A stretch of DNA of 64,000 nt from Actinernus sp. WN-2022 (taxonomy: Eukaryota > Cnidaria > Anthozoa > Actiniaria > Actinernidae). The position numbers and the translations under genes were made by a program. Below are positions 35,010 through 46,035 of the stretch, piece by piece; position 1 is the first letter of the stretch, and every line of letters begins with the position of its first letter. The stretch is taken from contig JAOWCC010000577.1 of assembly GCA_030867875.1 (NCBI GenBank), positions 2,744,660-2,808,659 on the forward strand, given 5' to 3'. The notes beneath the pieces were generated by a model. That model was not told the DNA's origin. It was given only the letters and a program-made list of their open reading frames with translations, and ran no database searches.

Positions 35010-36870
35010 AGCGTGCCCGCCTTAAAGATGGCGCCGCGATAACTTCGATACAAGAAACATTTTCCTGCCAAGTTAACATGAACGCCGTCTGCTATAATTA
35101 TAATTTATGTCCTTGGCAGGCTTGAAAAATATTTGTTGCATTAGAAATTGGTTCCAAAACAACGTGGAGCTAGTTCTTAAAGGGGCTCTGTCAAGGGTAC
35201 TGAAGTCATGCTACAATCACCAACTGCACATGTAAACAAACGTGATCGGCTAAGTTCAGATCAGTTCACGCGGTTCATTTTTACGATCCATGGTTTAATT
35301 TACAGAACTTAACATGAATTATGGAACTCTCCTCAATTTCTGATGAAGAATCCGATCAGGAGTCAACAGCTTTCGAAGTGGTAGAATTTCGGACTTCTGT
35401 TGTAAGGAAATCAAACTTTAAATTTGACGTTAAATGCGTTCTAATTTTCATGCAAATTTTTGACCACTTTTGATTTCTAACACTGCCAACATAAGACTGT
35501 GATTCAGCAGCATCACTTTAAGAGTCGGTATAGTCGGGTTTCGCAACAATAACGCTATCACCAAGGACATAATGCAGCGATACGCCAGTGATATCGACTT
35601 CCGATTCTCTCCCGTTTCCAGACGACGAAGGAGACACAAGTGTAGCAGTTTTCTTGATCGGAGTAGAAGCTGCCAGTAGAGCTGCAAAAAAACTTACATA
35701 AAATTGAAAAGAATGGCACAGCAAGATCCCACTTGATTTTCACGCCAGAACAAAAATGCCTTACGTCGATGACAAACGGGATACAAGTGATCGATTACCA
35801 ATATCTCCCCTCGCTAACACTAACAGTACAAAGGTCAAAGCATATATAGTGGCGACTTGTGGCTTACCATTCACAGCAGGGCGATATCTTTTTCCTTTTC
35901 CCTTGCTACCAATGTCATCTCGAACTCTCATCTTGTTAGCATGGGCATACGAACTATGAAGACCAAGTAGAAATACATAACAAACTCAGATTTGGGATCT
36001 CAGATTTGTAGTACAAGTGCTACGATCGATCACTTTCGCTTCATCTCGAGGGAAAGTAGATACGCGGCGAAGCTGGAGTCACTCGCAAACGTCCCAGAAG
36101 CTTTAACAGACCTCCATGTTTCAAATACTGGCTTGCGGAGATAAATACTGGGATGTTCAAGATGCCAAATCTTTCTGTTCTTGTACCGATTGACCTTTGT
36201 CGAAACCAAAGATGGCCGATCTCTCTTCTTGAAACCAGAGGATGGTGGAGCGCCAATGATCTATTATTCTAAAATATTCTGACTTCAATTTAAACACTGA
36301 TATTCAAACTAACTATCTATTTTGAAAAAAAAAAATGTATAACGCTAAGGAAAACTTCGATGGAAATGGATTTAAATCATACACTTTCAGCTTGTTTTAC
36401 ATGTAACGCGAGATCGAATTTCAGAACACGGTGGACTTTTATTCTGAAATGATTTTAGACACCAGGTCACTCTCGGCCAAAATTCCCTTGACATAGCCCC
36501 TTTAACGTACAGTATGTGTGTAAGAAATGCCACGTGGAATAATGTGGCAAACGCCGATCGCACGTACTGAAAAACTTCCAAAAGCAAACGGACTAAATAT
36601 TCAATAGAAGAGCGAACAACCTTGGGTCCAACTACCGAAAGATCGTTTGTGCCTATTTCCAAAATGATCACATCTGGAGCAAGGCTTCTGACCTCGTGTA
36701 GGTCATGCACAATATTTGTCCGAAGCTTTTAGACGGTGCTACTGCTTCGGTGTTTTTGTTTTGTGTTGGCGGTCCTGAAACTTAAAATCATTTTCCGCAC
36801 AGGTATCAAAACCAGCTTCTAAGTCGCGCTTAAGCCTTTTCACGAAAGAATTGCCTAAAATGAGAACTTA
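35010..36870 (-). pseudogene. SGNH hydrolase ORF of the Ngaro element, interrupted
   Basis: The minus strand from about 36,870 shows block I (LILGNSFVKRLKRDLEAGF), then after a frameshift the block III region DVIILEIGTNDLS (GTND carries the catalytic Asn). The reading then runs into the TTAA element and resumes beyond it at 35,176 down to about 35,010, where DGVHVN supplies the Asp-x-x-His pair of block V. SGNH/GDSL hydrolases are common passenger ORFs of Ngaro and some LINE elements, with an unproven esterase role. This copy has frameshifts and the insertion, so it is dead. Confidence 0.65.
35181..36501. mobile_element. TTAA-flanked MITE nested in the SGNH hydrolase relic
   Basis: Ends AGGGGCTCTGTCAAGGG (35,181) and its inverted counterpart at 36,485-36,501, flanked by TTAA at 35,177-35,180 and 36,502-36,505. 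TTAA duplication points to a piggyBac-type mobiliser. At 1,321 bp with only short frames (the longest about 80 codons) it is non-autonomous. The host hydrolase reading continues on either side, which supports the boundaries. Confidence 0.7.
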
Positions 36871-37330
36871 AGGAATGCCGGCGCATGCCATACACAGACA
36901 CAGTGACAGGACTAGATTTTCACAAGTTGAAAATTATAACGCTCGTTGCTTAATAGACTTGAAAGCGAAAATTACGTGCTTCGAAAAGAAACTGATGCCT
37001 GAAATGAAACAAAATCGGGCTACAAAATCTAACCAACAATTATCATCTCTCAAAAACATTACAAGAGAGGTCAAATAAAGGCAAAGTGATTCTTACCTTA
37101 CAGAAGATCAAAACAAACGTCTTCACTCGATGAATATCTGAAGTGAATGGCTAACCACTGGTGAGAGGTTACATAGCACCACCAGTACGTAGAGGGGTGC
37201 ATTGTATTGACACTCCCCTATCCCATACCAATGGCTGCTAGGCAACAGGACTTTGCATATAATTATAACTAATTTAATAAAACTAGCCAGCGGAAAAACA
37301 TAAAAATCCTATTCGCAAGCAAATATTCCA

Positions 37331-39014
37331 TGTATGCTCCTTTTCAAACGTCTTTACCAATTAATGAGTTTGAGGATTATATTTAATAGTCTGACTAGTT
37401 ATACATGTACTTGTATGAACTATAGACCCCATGCATAAGTCCTGGTAACTAGCATGTCAACGAGGCCGGTTAAGGTCCTCTGGAAAGTTGAAATTGAAGC
37501 GCCCGGGGAGATTGTGAAATACACTGAACGAATGTTCAGTGAAACAATTATGCAGTTAATTTTCTATACGCCTGGCTGGTTGTAATATAAAGAAAAATAA
37601 AGGATAAATGAGGACAGATTAGCAACATTTTTCAACTAAACAATCATGTTCAACACGTTTCACACCAGACTCCTCCAGCTTAAGTATTTCAACTTCAACA
37701 TTCCAGAGGACCTACATGTACCGGCCTCTTTTTCGTGTTGTGACCGCGCGAGTTATGCATAGTGTGTATGAGTTTGAATAATACCAAATGAATCTATATT
37801 TCTAGTTAAATTTAGTTATTTTAACCCTTTCCCTACTGGACATGTTTGGCTCAGTTGGTGAAATCCTGAGTGCTAACTCAACCCTCCCCCCTCAGTTCAA
37901 GTTTGGCTAGCCCGGGGCAGTTAAATACTGCTGACTTTTTAAGCCGAGGGCTCAAACTTTTCCCACAATGCCATTTGGGAGAATTCTGTGCACTCATTGA
38001 CGGTAGGTATGGCTGCTTCGGTAGGGTTTCCAATGAAATGTGCTCTAATTTTGGAGAAAAAAGCCACTGCAAGAGAGCTTTAAAGAGCTACATGTAGACA
38101 TTATTAAACCTGAGGACGGCTGAAAAGTACTTGGTTTGCTTTTAGTAGGCCCGAGGGGATTTCACAGGGTTTTTCCATTGTGTTTCTGCTTTGAGACACA
38201 TGAAAAAATTATTCAATGAAATCGTTGAAATTCTGCAGAACTTTGGTGATCTTTCCCCCCTGCTCAACCTATTAGGATGTTTTTTTGTCACTTTAAAGCA
38301 ACGGCTTGAGTCCAAATCACCGCTCTTGGTTGTAGGGGTAAAAGACTTATAAAAAAACCTACAGGAGTCCCAGAGGGGGGGATGAGCCTTGTGATTTTTT
38401 TGTTGATTACCCAGCATGCAATTACCCAATATCATTATGACGTCACGGCTTGTTTATGAGGGGGACAGAATTGACTTGAACAATAGAATTTTGAACTAAA
38501 TCTGCTCTACTGAGGAAAATTTAACTTCGAATTGTCTGGTTTCCAGATATCAGCTGTATCAATGTTTACACAGGAGCTAAGGGCAAAAATGTACTTCCCT
38601 TGGCTTCTCTTATACATGTAGGACACCAATTGAGAACCACACCTAAGGTTGGAGTGGGTGGTTCAAAATTCAAGTTCATTGCAAAGATTTGTATTAAGCA
38701 CAACATATGTATCTTCAAGTTGCCATGACTTCATTTTTGGGAGACATGTTGAGAATGTACCCAATCATGTGATCTGCCACGCCTTCTTGTCCATAATTAA
38801 GGTTATTGCTTTCCAAGCATAGATAACCTATAAAAAAATATCCTGTCCAAACTACATGTATAAGGTCATTTCACATGCAATTGACATTATTCAACTACAA
38901 TGGATACTGACATCCTGTGAAATGAGTTTGAGTGCAAACAAAAGAGTTCACATGACATGAGTAGAATGCTGTTTAAAATTGAAATCTTAAAATGCTGAAT
39001 TTCATTGAAATTAG
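37331..39014. other. CEP83 intron, no further feature recognised
   Basis: AT-rich intron. Small frames at 37,870-38,435 show no family motif. The polypyrimidine acceptor just before 39,015 is weak (ATTGAAATTAG). Confidence 0.5.
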
Positions 39015-39155
39015 GTCTGCCAAAGAAAAGATAATGACATTATTGGTGCGAGGGAGGAAGCCAAGAAAGTGCAGGATGACAGTCACGAACTTATCAGGAG
39101 ACTGAGGGCCGAGAGAGACTCTAAAATACAGGAGTGTGAAGAACTGAGAGCACAG
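39015..39155 (+). CDS. CEP83: CEP83-like protein, second coding exon
   Basis: Bounded by TTAG at 39,014 and a GTAATC donor at 39,156; 141 nt, phase 0 at both ends (47 codons). It encodes a highly charged coiled coil, starting VCQRKDNDIIGAREEAKK and ending RDSKIQECEELRAQ. The position and the end (E-E-L-R-A-Q preceding an ITP motif in the next exon) agree with the N-terminal coiled coil of CEP83. No stop in frame. Confidence 0.75.
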
Positions 39156-39590
39156 GTAATCTCTCACACATGCAGTTCTGTTTCACAACTGTGAAAAATA
39201 GCCAGGTTTTTGTGCCATAAGCAACTCTGGCTTTAAATTAAGTTTCACATTAAAATACAATAACTGTCAAAATGATATCAGTAGCAAGAGACAAAAATAC
39301 ATTTTGGCAAGCACTGAGGGACTTCACTCACTGAGCCAGTTCTGACACCCCCTCATTGTGTAGGCACTGACAGAGTAACTAGTAAGTTAATATATATTGA
39401 ACCAGTTTGATTTAATTGGTGGCAAGTTTACATGTATAAGAGTTACATAATTTATATAAACTTTATTTATCCATGGTGTTGCAATCACAATTTAAGTGCT
39501 CTCCCTTGGAGCTGTGTTAAATTAAAACTATAATGGCTAATCCACTTTAAATATGTTATTAACATAAATAGATATAAATGTAAGAAAAAA

Positions 39591-39846
39591 ATACATCAAT
39601 GACTATACATCAATGACTATACATCAATGACTATACATCAATGACTATACATCAATGACTATACATCAATGACTATACATCAATGACTATACATCAATGA
39701 CTATACATCAATGACTATACATCAATGACTATACATCAATGACTATACATCAATGACTATACATCAATGACTATACATCAATGACTATACATCAATGACT
39801 ATACATCAATGACTATACATCAATGACTATACATCAATGACTATAC
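39591..39846. repeat. 14-bp minisatellite
   Basis: About eighteen perfect tandem copies of ATACATCAATGACT, 256 bp in all, with no sequence variation visible between units. Lies in the intron after the second CEP83 exon. Confidence 0.95.
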
Positions 39847-39949
39847 TTAACAATTTTAGTGCTCTCCCTTGGAGCTGTGTAATTCAAACTATAATACTAA
39901 GCTAGTAATCTACTTTAAATAGAAATACATAAATGTAAGAGAAAAACTA

Positions 39950-40200
39950 CTTACATTAATATAAAAATAATAATAAAAATACTAATAATACTAATACTAA
40001 TAATGTCTTTATTTCTCAACCGGTAAAATACATACCAAGTCTTACAGTAATATAATATTACAACAAATATAATATAATGTATCAAAATATAATATATCAT
40101 AATATAAGTTATAGTACATGTAAGTGTTATGTAGTAATTGTCTAATTAAATACCATGCTAAATACATTGACATTGTACTCTATTAGAAGTAGTTGTGGTT
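39950..40200. repeat. AT-rich LINE-tail-like repeat
   Basis: ATAATA microsatellite followed by GTCTTTATTTCTCAACCGG and AATATAATATAA words, resembling the reverse complement of a LINE 3' tail. No coding part is attached. Confidence 0.3.
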
Positions 40201-40564
40201 AGTCACCTTTTCCTCTCCTCCCTTGGTGCTGCTATATAATTTTATGTTGTAGGGCAATTTTGATGACTGGTTCAAATATTTTTGAACTGGGGCAATTATC
40301 AAGATTCTAAAAAGGGATTTTATTTTTTGGGGACGCATAATATAAACGGGTTTATATATTTTGGGTGGATTTAAAAATGAATATAAATCACCACCCCTTC
40401 CTCCCCTGCAAAATATTTTGACCACTTACCTTTCCCCCTTTCCCACCTTTCCCCCTCCCTACTATCCTAGTCCCTTTTCCCTTCCCTAGTCCACAACCAA
40501 CTTAGTAAATCACTCATTAATGACACCTCAATTACTGGTTACTTTCGTTTCACTTTTTCATTCA

Positions 40565-40632
40565 CCGGTAGTGGGCCTTGAACCTGCAACCCTTTTCTTG
40601 AAAGACAGTTTTACCAACTGTGATTGGAGGTC
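40565..40632 (-). repeat. tRNA-derived SINE head
   Basis: The minus strand reads ATCACAGTTGGTAAAACTG (A-box/D-arm like), then GGGTTGCAGGTTCAAGGCCC (B-box/T-arm like). The spacing fits a tRNA with a CTTTCAAG anticodon region, but pairing is imperfect. Read as a SINE fragment. Confidence 0.45.
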
Positions 40633-40761
40633 CAGTCACATTTTTGGAATAATATATTTTTATTATTTAATTTTGTTGTTGTTGTTATTTTAACCAGCTC
40701 TTTTGTAATTCTAAGATAATTATTTAATATTAACTCTATTGTTGAATTTTATCAACTATTA

Positions 40762-40921
40762 GGGCACTTTCCATTTTCACAAACTGACTGGTCTGACTGG
40801 CTAGTTTTTAAATGGAACGCGTCAGTTCTAGGAACTGACTGGACCAGTTCTTAGAACTGACACGTTCCATTTAAGAACTGGCCGGTCAGACCAGTCAATT
40901 CACGTAAATGGAAAGCACCCT
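40762..40921. mobile_element. Short foldback MITE
   Basis: The termini AGGGCACTTTCCATTT and its inverse (AAATGGAAAGCACCCT) enclose an almost fully palindromic interior built of AACTGACTGG, GGAACGCGTCAGTTC and GAACTGACACGTTCC. About 160 bp. No convincing target duplication, so the superfamily is uncertain. Confidence 0.6.
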
Positions 40922-41117
40922 TTGTCTAAGTATAAATAGGTTGCTTTTAGCCAATAGGCACACATTTTTAATTTTAATTTTTAACTGAAGTAGGACAAAT
41001 GGGCAAAATGTTTTTAAATATTAAAGGCACAGTCAGAAGTTCTCTGTATTTTGCAATCTACTATTAATACAAGCTATATTAATACATGTATATTCATATA
41101 TTTTTATATAAAATGTA

Positions 41118-41991
41118 CAGTCCCTGTCGAAAGTTTTTCAACCGTATACAGTACCGTATGTGCTTCGGTAAAACGAAGATTCGGTAACCACATGTGGTAG
41201 ATTTCGTTCGGTAAACTCCATTCGTTTTAAGACCGAATTCGTTTTACCGAAGGTGGTAACGTCACCGAATTCGTTTTACTGAAAGTGGTAGAGTGAGCTC
41301 ATTGATTATTCAAAAATGTCACACTTATGTTCGAGCAATTTGAGAAAAATGACGGATCCCACGTTAAATAAAAAGAATTCCAGAATATTCTATTTGGTAG
41401 ACGTTTATCACTTGCCAGTATTAAAAGTTGAGAAACTTTCCCGCATTATTTAACTCTGCATGTTCCGCGAAGTTTGCGGCATTCTTGTTGTGTAAAAAAC
41501 CAGACAATCAGTTTCCACGGCTGAAAGCACATGTAAACACCGAAAAGCTGGCTTCTTGAATCTGTTGAATTGAAAACATACATACGCAACGACTTTTAAA
41601 GAATCGTGAAGGGATTGAGGGATAGATTAAAGTATGAAAGTACAGAAGTCTGTAAAGTTTATCAGATGAATAAAAATGCCGAACTTTGCTACAACTAAAC
41701 TAGAATTGATCGCGTACGTAGCGCCATATTTACATAACATGATGACTATCCGAATTCATTTTACCGAAGGTGGTAGAGTCACCGAATTCGTTTTACCGAA
41801 GGTGGTAGAGTCTCCGATTTCGTTTTACTGAAAGTGGTTCGGTCACCGATTGCGTTTTACCGAAAGTGGTTCAGTCACCGATTGTGTTTTACCGAAAGTG
41901 GTTCAGTTACCGATTTCGCTTTGCCACATTTCGCCACATTCATTTTACCACATGTGGTTCGTACGGTGTGAAAAACTTTTGACAGGGACTG
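41118..41991. mobile_element. Tc1/mariner-type MITE with internal tandem repeats
   Basis: The termini CAGTCCCTGTCGAAAGTTTT and the inverse ending GACAGGGACTG are flanked by TA on both sides (41,116-41,117; 41,992-41,993). TA duplication and a CAGT start are typical of Tc1/mariner derivatives. Inner subterminal regions carry repeats of a roughly 31-bp unit containing TTCGTTTTACCGAAGGTGG (about 41,190-41,290 and 41,755-41,940). The middle has no transposase. Confidence 0.75.
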
Positions 41992-42269
41992 TATATATAA
42001 TGTTAATAATGCAGTAGTTCAAAAATATGAACCACAAGTTTAAAATATGTACCTGTGAAAAAAAAGATTGAAACTACAAATCACACATCAATGATTTATT
42101 TATTTTTTCTTCAAATTATTATTTTTCTAAATGGAAAAACAATCTGTAGACTTTCCAAAGAATCAAAAACATTTTGTTCTAAATAATAATCACTTTCATC
42201 ATTAACAATGTAAAAAAAAAGGGATGTAACTATATGATAACTTAATAATGACTACTGACAATATTTCAG

Positions 42270-42341
42270 GTCATCACACCAGGTCGCATGGATACACTGA
42301 GAGTTAAGTTATTAGAAGAGGTTGAGGGACCTTATAAGGAG
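42270..42341 (+). CDS. CEP83: CEP83-like protein, third coding exon
   Basis: Acceptor TATTTCAG, donor GTGAGT at 42,342; 72 nt, phase 0 (24 codons). It reads VITPGRMDTLRVKLLEEVEG then PYKE. The ITPxxxxxLRxxLxxEVExP pattern is the conserved segment of CEP83 that I recognise best, and it is the main reason for the gene assignment. Confidence 0.8.
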
Positions 42342-42489
42342 GTGAGTCAATTCTGCAATATTTATGTTCAAAAATAGTAAACAATTAGATGGATATTTGC
42401 TTCAGTAATTTTTTTTTTCACAGCAGGTTAGTTTTATTATTAGTACATTTTTTTGTAAACACCCAGTGGCACACACAATTATGTTGGGG

Positions 42490-42865
42490 TAGGGGAGTTG
42501 CAATTCATTGCACCCCCCTCTTTGAGTAGTGGTGCCATGTGACCTCCCACCAATAGTTTAACAGCCATTCACTTATGATTTTCATTGAGTGAGGACGTGT
42601 GAAGAATCTTGATCTTCCACCACCTCCCCTAAATGTCTTGACCACAGTGTCTTTTTTGGTTACATTTAAGTAGGCACATTTATTTTGCCCTCAACTTTAT
42701 TGGGATAAATAATTTACCAGATTGTGAATATTTTATATCTGACAATTTTGTTATTCAATAAAAACAGCTTTGGGTTTTTGCCCTCGGCCATTTTACTCCA
42801 AAGTCCTTGTAAACATATTGCTTAATTGGTGCCCATTCAACTAACTCAGCTCAGTTAGTCAACTA
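42490..42865 (+). repeat. Diverged Ngaro terminal repeat fragment, opposite orientation
   Basis: 42,505-42,605 is the diverged reverse complement of the A-type repeat at 31,153-31,378, and 42,678-42,865 of the B-type repeat at 30,846-31,076. They are in the order expected of an isolated A2-B2 end of a second Ngaro copy in the opposite orientation. Much more diverged than the copy at 30,846-37,330. Confidence 0.6.
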
Positions 42866-43432
42866 GCTCTCAGAAATGATTAATGTACAAAATGTATGGT
42901 ATATAACGCAGGTGGAAAACATAAAACAATTTTACAATACCGGTAAAGAAATAAAACATTAACAGATTGAAATAGTCCAGTTTCATATTCGAAAATTACT
43001 GCTGAAATACAACTGTAAACAACTATTATTAGATGTGTCGACTCAGTGTTTATCTTGGTGTTAAACATTAAATACCAGTGGTAAATATCATGGCTATTCA
43101 CATGCAACTATGCATGTACTGTATATCATTGTACAGGTAGTTTTGACTTATATGCCTTCTCGCTGGTATTATGATTTTAACAGCTGATTATGAGAATAAT
43201 GATGAGTTAAATGAGTCTTTAGTGGTCATATTAATTAGTGGCAAGAGCTCTGCAAATTAATGTGAAAGCGGGATCTGTTTAAAAGCTTCAATAATCTCTT
43301 GCTTTCTTTGCAGCCAGGAATGATGTCCAAGACTTATGTTATTTTAGTTTGATATACAATGTACCAGTACATGTATCAATCAATTAATATTTGACAGCGA
43401 ACTAATATTATCAGTAAAATTATATTTTATAG

Positions 43433-43473
43433 AGATTCCTGATCATGGAGAAAGAGATTAGCACTGGTAGAAG
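43433..43473 (+). CDS. CEP83: CEP83-like protein, fourth coding exon
   Basis: Acceptor TTTTATAG, donor GTAAAT at 43,474; 41 nt (13 codons plus two bases). It reads RFLIMEKEISTGR. The split Ser codon (AG plus T) is completed by the next exon. It is short, but phase and position between exons three and five fit the CEP83 order (an ER-F segment followed by FNKLRY). Confidence 0.65.
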
Positions 43474-43591
43474 GTAAATCAAGTGATTTAATAAGCAAAG
43501 TGACACCTACATGTAAATGTTCTTTCCCAAGACTTTTTCTCAAAGCAGTGTTAATATGGTTTACTGGGATTAATAGCATGGTGTGTATGTA

Positions 43592-43766
43592 CAGCCGCTG
43601 CTCACCCTAAGTTTAACCAATCAAAGACCAAGAAGTGCGATACATAATGAATTATGTTATACCAACCCATTATATGAAATTGAGGCAAATCTATTTGACT
43701 TGGAACACAATTAACAAACATAAATCACAGATGCTCTCTTCAATTTGTTATGGTGAGCAGCGGCTG
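43592..43766. mobile_element. Tc1/mariner-type MITE
   Basis: 175 bp with inverted ends CAGCCGCTGCTCACC and GGTGAGCAGCGGCTG, flanked by TA (43,590-43,591 and 43,767-43,768). Non-coding interior. Confidence 0.7.
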
Positions 43767-44207
43767 TACATAGGCTAACTGGGCATCTGTGTCCACAATG
43801 AAAAAATATTGCATCTCAGGACACAATAATTATGCACTCTGGATACACTTTTTTTTTATATTCAAAGTACTTGCGTCAAGACTTGGCAGAACACCATGGA
43901 ACCATGCTGTACATAACAAAAAACTGCTTGTACATGTACAAACAATTGTGCTACTTTACTACAAATTGCACTTTTATATGCAAGTAAAATTATGGACGAG
44001 AGTCATAAAATAATAAACTCTGAAATGGCAGATTAGTATTGTATCTGATCAACTGCTAATACTGTAGAACAAACAAGAGGCTGGCACCACCAACCAAACT
44101 CGGGCCAATATCGTTAGAAGGCAGCTTTGCCAAAATGTTGGAGAAAATAATAAGTCTCTATAATGGTCACTACACTAGCCGGGGCGGCTGACAGTTGGGT
44201 TCCTTGT

Positions 44208-44975
44208 GCCTCCGGTGGTTTAGCTCAGATGGTAAAGCCACATTCTCGTCCAATCACCGAAGTTAAGCCCGATTGGACAAGATTGGTAACTGGATGGGCT
44301 AAAGTGAACAAGTTGCACCGTAAATACGTTGTAGGTAAGTGGTCGGTAAGCTGTCAGTAAGTGGTTGGTAAGCTGTCGGTAAGTGGTTGGTAAGCTGTCG
44401 GTAAGTGGTTGACTCGATCACTACGTGTAGCTGTTTCCTTCACTGTACTCATTTGAACCAAAATATGCTTAATACATGTACCTTCTTAAGTTTCCAACAT
44501 TCTGGCAACGATAAACCCCTTCGATAACAAATTAAAATATCCAAGATGGCGCGGGTTCACTAATTCACGGAGTTGAATCGAGAATATGCTGCAAAGAAGA
44601 AAAGACAGTTATATTGAGTATACTATTTTCATCAATATCCAACTATCTACAACGTAGTAAGAATATGCTATTGACAAATTTCGTTCTAACATTGGAAAGC
44701 TACGTGATATCAAGAGCATAGCGTGTATGTACGCACATACGCACACTTTGAGACGAAAATTCCCTGTTTGTACTATCAGCTGGATTTTACTTTGAGACGA
44801 AAATTCCCTGTGGAAACCATTCTCAAGTACTGTCGGTAAGTGGTTGGTAAGCTGTCGGTAAGTGGTTGGTAAGCTGTTGGTAAGTGATCGGTAAGTGGTC
44901 GGCCGACAACAAATTTACGGTGCAACTTGTTCACTTTAGCCAACTGGATGGGTTATACCTGGGAATAGATGGTTT
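44208..44975 (+). repeat. tRNA/5S-like SINE, split by an insertion
   Basis: 44,212-44,240 reads GGTGGTTTAGCTCAGATGGT (tRNA A-box). It is followed by a 5S-like block with TCTCGTCCAATCACC and GAAGTTAAGCCCGATTGG up to AACTGGATG, and continues after the inserted element (44,297-44,941) as GGTTATACCTGGGAATAG, matching the 5S rRNA TGGATGGGAGACC..CTGGGAATA region. The chimeric tRNA plus 5S head suggests a SINE. Not a functional 5S gene. Confidence 0.5.
44297..44941. mobile_element. TIR element with 9-bp target duplication inside the SINE
   Basis: 29-bp inverted ends starting GGCTAAAGTGAACAAGTTGC. The direct 9-mer AACTGGATG flanks both sides (44,288-44,296 and 44,942-44,950). Both subterminal regions contain tandem GGTAAGCTGTCGGTAAGTGGTT repeats (44,336-44,412 and 44,828-44,905). 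Length 645 bp, no transposase. The 9-bp duplication suggests Mutator-like mobilisation. Removing it reconnects the 5S-like sequence, which confirms the ends. Confidence 0.8.
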
Positions 44976-45381
44976 GCACTCAATTCCCAGAGATTCAAAT
45001 GACAAAGGGCATGGCGTACAGAGCAAAAGAAGCTACGAAGAATCTATTGTTAACTGTACACCAATATGGCAGCTATGACGTCACGTGCCAAGGGTCTATA
45101 CCTCGTGCTGAAACCATTTCTTTTTGCTCTGATGAAGGGCTAACACTCCAAACATCAGCTGCTACTCACTGCCTACAATGGTTGCCATACCGTAATCATA
45201 CCAGTGCATGATCGAACCCCCCTTTTGAACCCCCTCTCAGAGAATCATGAATTTGTCCCAGCAATGCACAGTGGAAACTCGACCGTCTGTCTGAGTAATA
45301 GAACTACATGACGTAATTTATTGTATGAACATCGATCATAGTTGCAGGTCATCGCTAATTAGTTAATATGTTTCTTCACAG

Positions 45382-45442
45382 TGATTTTAACAAGCTGAGA
45401 TATGACTACTCTTTCCTGAAATCAGAATATGAACATGAGCAG
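45382..45442 (+). CDS. CEP83: CEP83-like protein, fifth coding exon
   Basis: Acceptor TTTCTTCACAG, donor GTAACA at 45,443; 61 nt completing the Ser codon begun at 43,473. It reads DFNKLRYDYSFLKSEYEHEQ. The NKLRYxxxFLKSExEH motif is a strong match to the CEP83 coiled coil. The following intron is 16.7 kb and contains the whole Polinton-like element. Confidence 0.85.
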
Positions 45443-46030
45443 GTAACATAACTGGCCATCTTCTTTTATCATCCATATCTTAGGTTATTTACTGACTGGG
45501 AGGTCAATATGGAGAAAAATGTTGTCAGTTTTTCTCTTACTAGTACATTGTATATGGACTGACTGCTAAATAATATTTTTTCCCATTTATGTCACGTCAT
45601 GTCACACTCATAACAAAAGCGATGTCAATCTTTAGCGTCAATTCTTTGTTGCCCTCAGATCACTAGCAATTTTTTTGCAGTTTTCCCCCTTTTTCAAAGA
45701 CTTTCAATACAAGGTGTGCAATGTTAGGCTACAGTACATTTACATGAGAGTCTTGTTAAAAAAAACGTTTATTTTGAAAAGCTTTGAGATTACAAGTCAA
45801 CCACTTTTTCTTTTGGGTGACAGCCAAGTGGTGCGAGCTGTTTACGCAAACGATAAAGTCGTGAGTGGTCGACATGTTAAATCCCTTGCAGGGATTTCAT
45901 TGTGTTTTGTGCCCCCAAAAGATGCCCAGATGAGTTTTTGCATCAAGCAATGATCAGAAGTCCCTCATCCTGTGCCACCCCAAACTGCAAAGAAAAAGCA
46001 GACGAAGGACTTTGAGGAAGTCTACGATTA
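45443..46030. other. Intron left of the viral element
   Basis: AT-rich intron. The last about 50 bases (from 45,988) are part of one 81-bp minisatellite unit (AAAAAGCAGACGAAGGACTT...CTACGATTAGCTGG), the target in which the Polinton-like element sits. A plus-strand frame at 45,675-45,953 has a LLGDSQVV word but nothing else of a hydrolase. Confidence 0.6.
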
Positions 46031-46035
46031 GCTGG

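Larger units (their letters stand above)
30846..37330 (-). mobile_element. Ngaro/DIRS-type tyrosine-recombinase retrotransposon
   Basis: Reading on the minus strand, the order is A1 (37,330-37,105), internal region, B1 (31,608-31,378), A2 (31,378-31,153), B2 (31,076-30,846). A1 and A2 are 226 bp and look identical; B1 and B2 are 231 bp with about one difference. This split-direct-repeat plan defines Ngaro-group DIRS elements, which integrate by a tyrosine recombinase through a circular intermediate. Inside are relics of a gag-like ORF, an SGNH hydrolase and the recombinase C-terminus. The reverse transcriptase is not recognisable, so the copy is internally deleted. A TTAA element (35,181-36,501) is nested in it. 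It lies antisense in the first CEP83 intron. Confidence 0.75.

Noticed and set aside
39591..39846. Possible CRISPR-like array
   Set aside because: Units are contiguous identical 14-mers without spacers in a eukaryotic intron. It is a minisatellite.
44230..44975. Functional 5S rRNA gene
   Set aside because: The similarity is partial, joined to a tRNA-like head and interrupted by an element. Better read as a SINE.
45675..45953. Frame with LLGDSQVV suggesting an SGNH hydrolase N-terminus
   Set aside because: Only a block-I-like word is present. No GxND or DxxH follows and the frame ends before the viral element.
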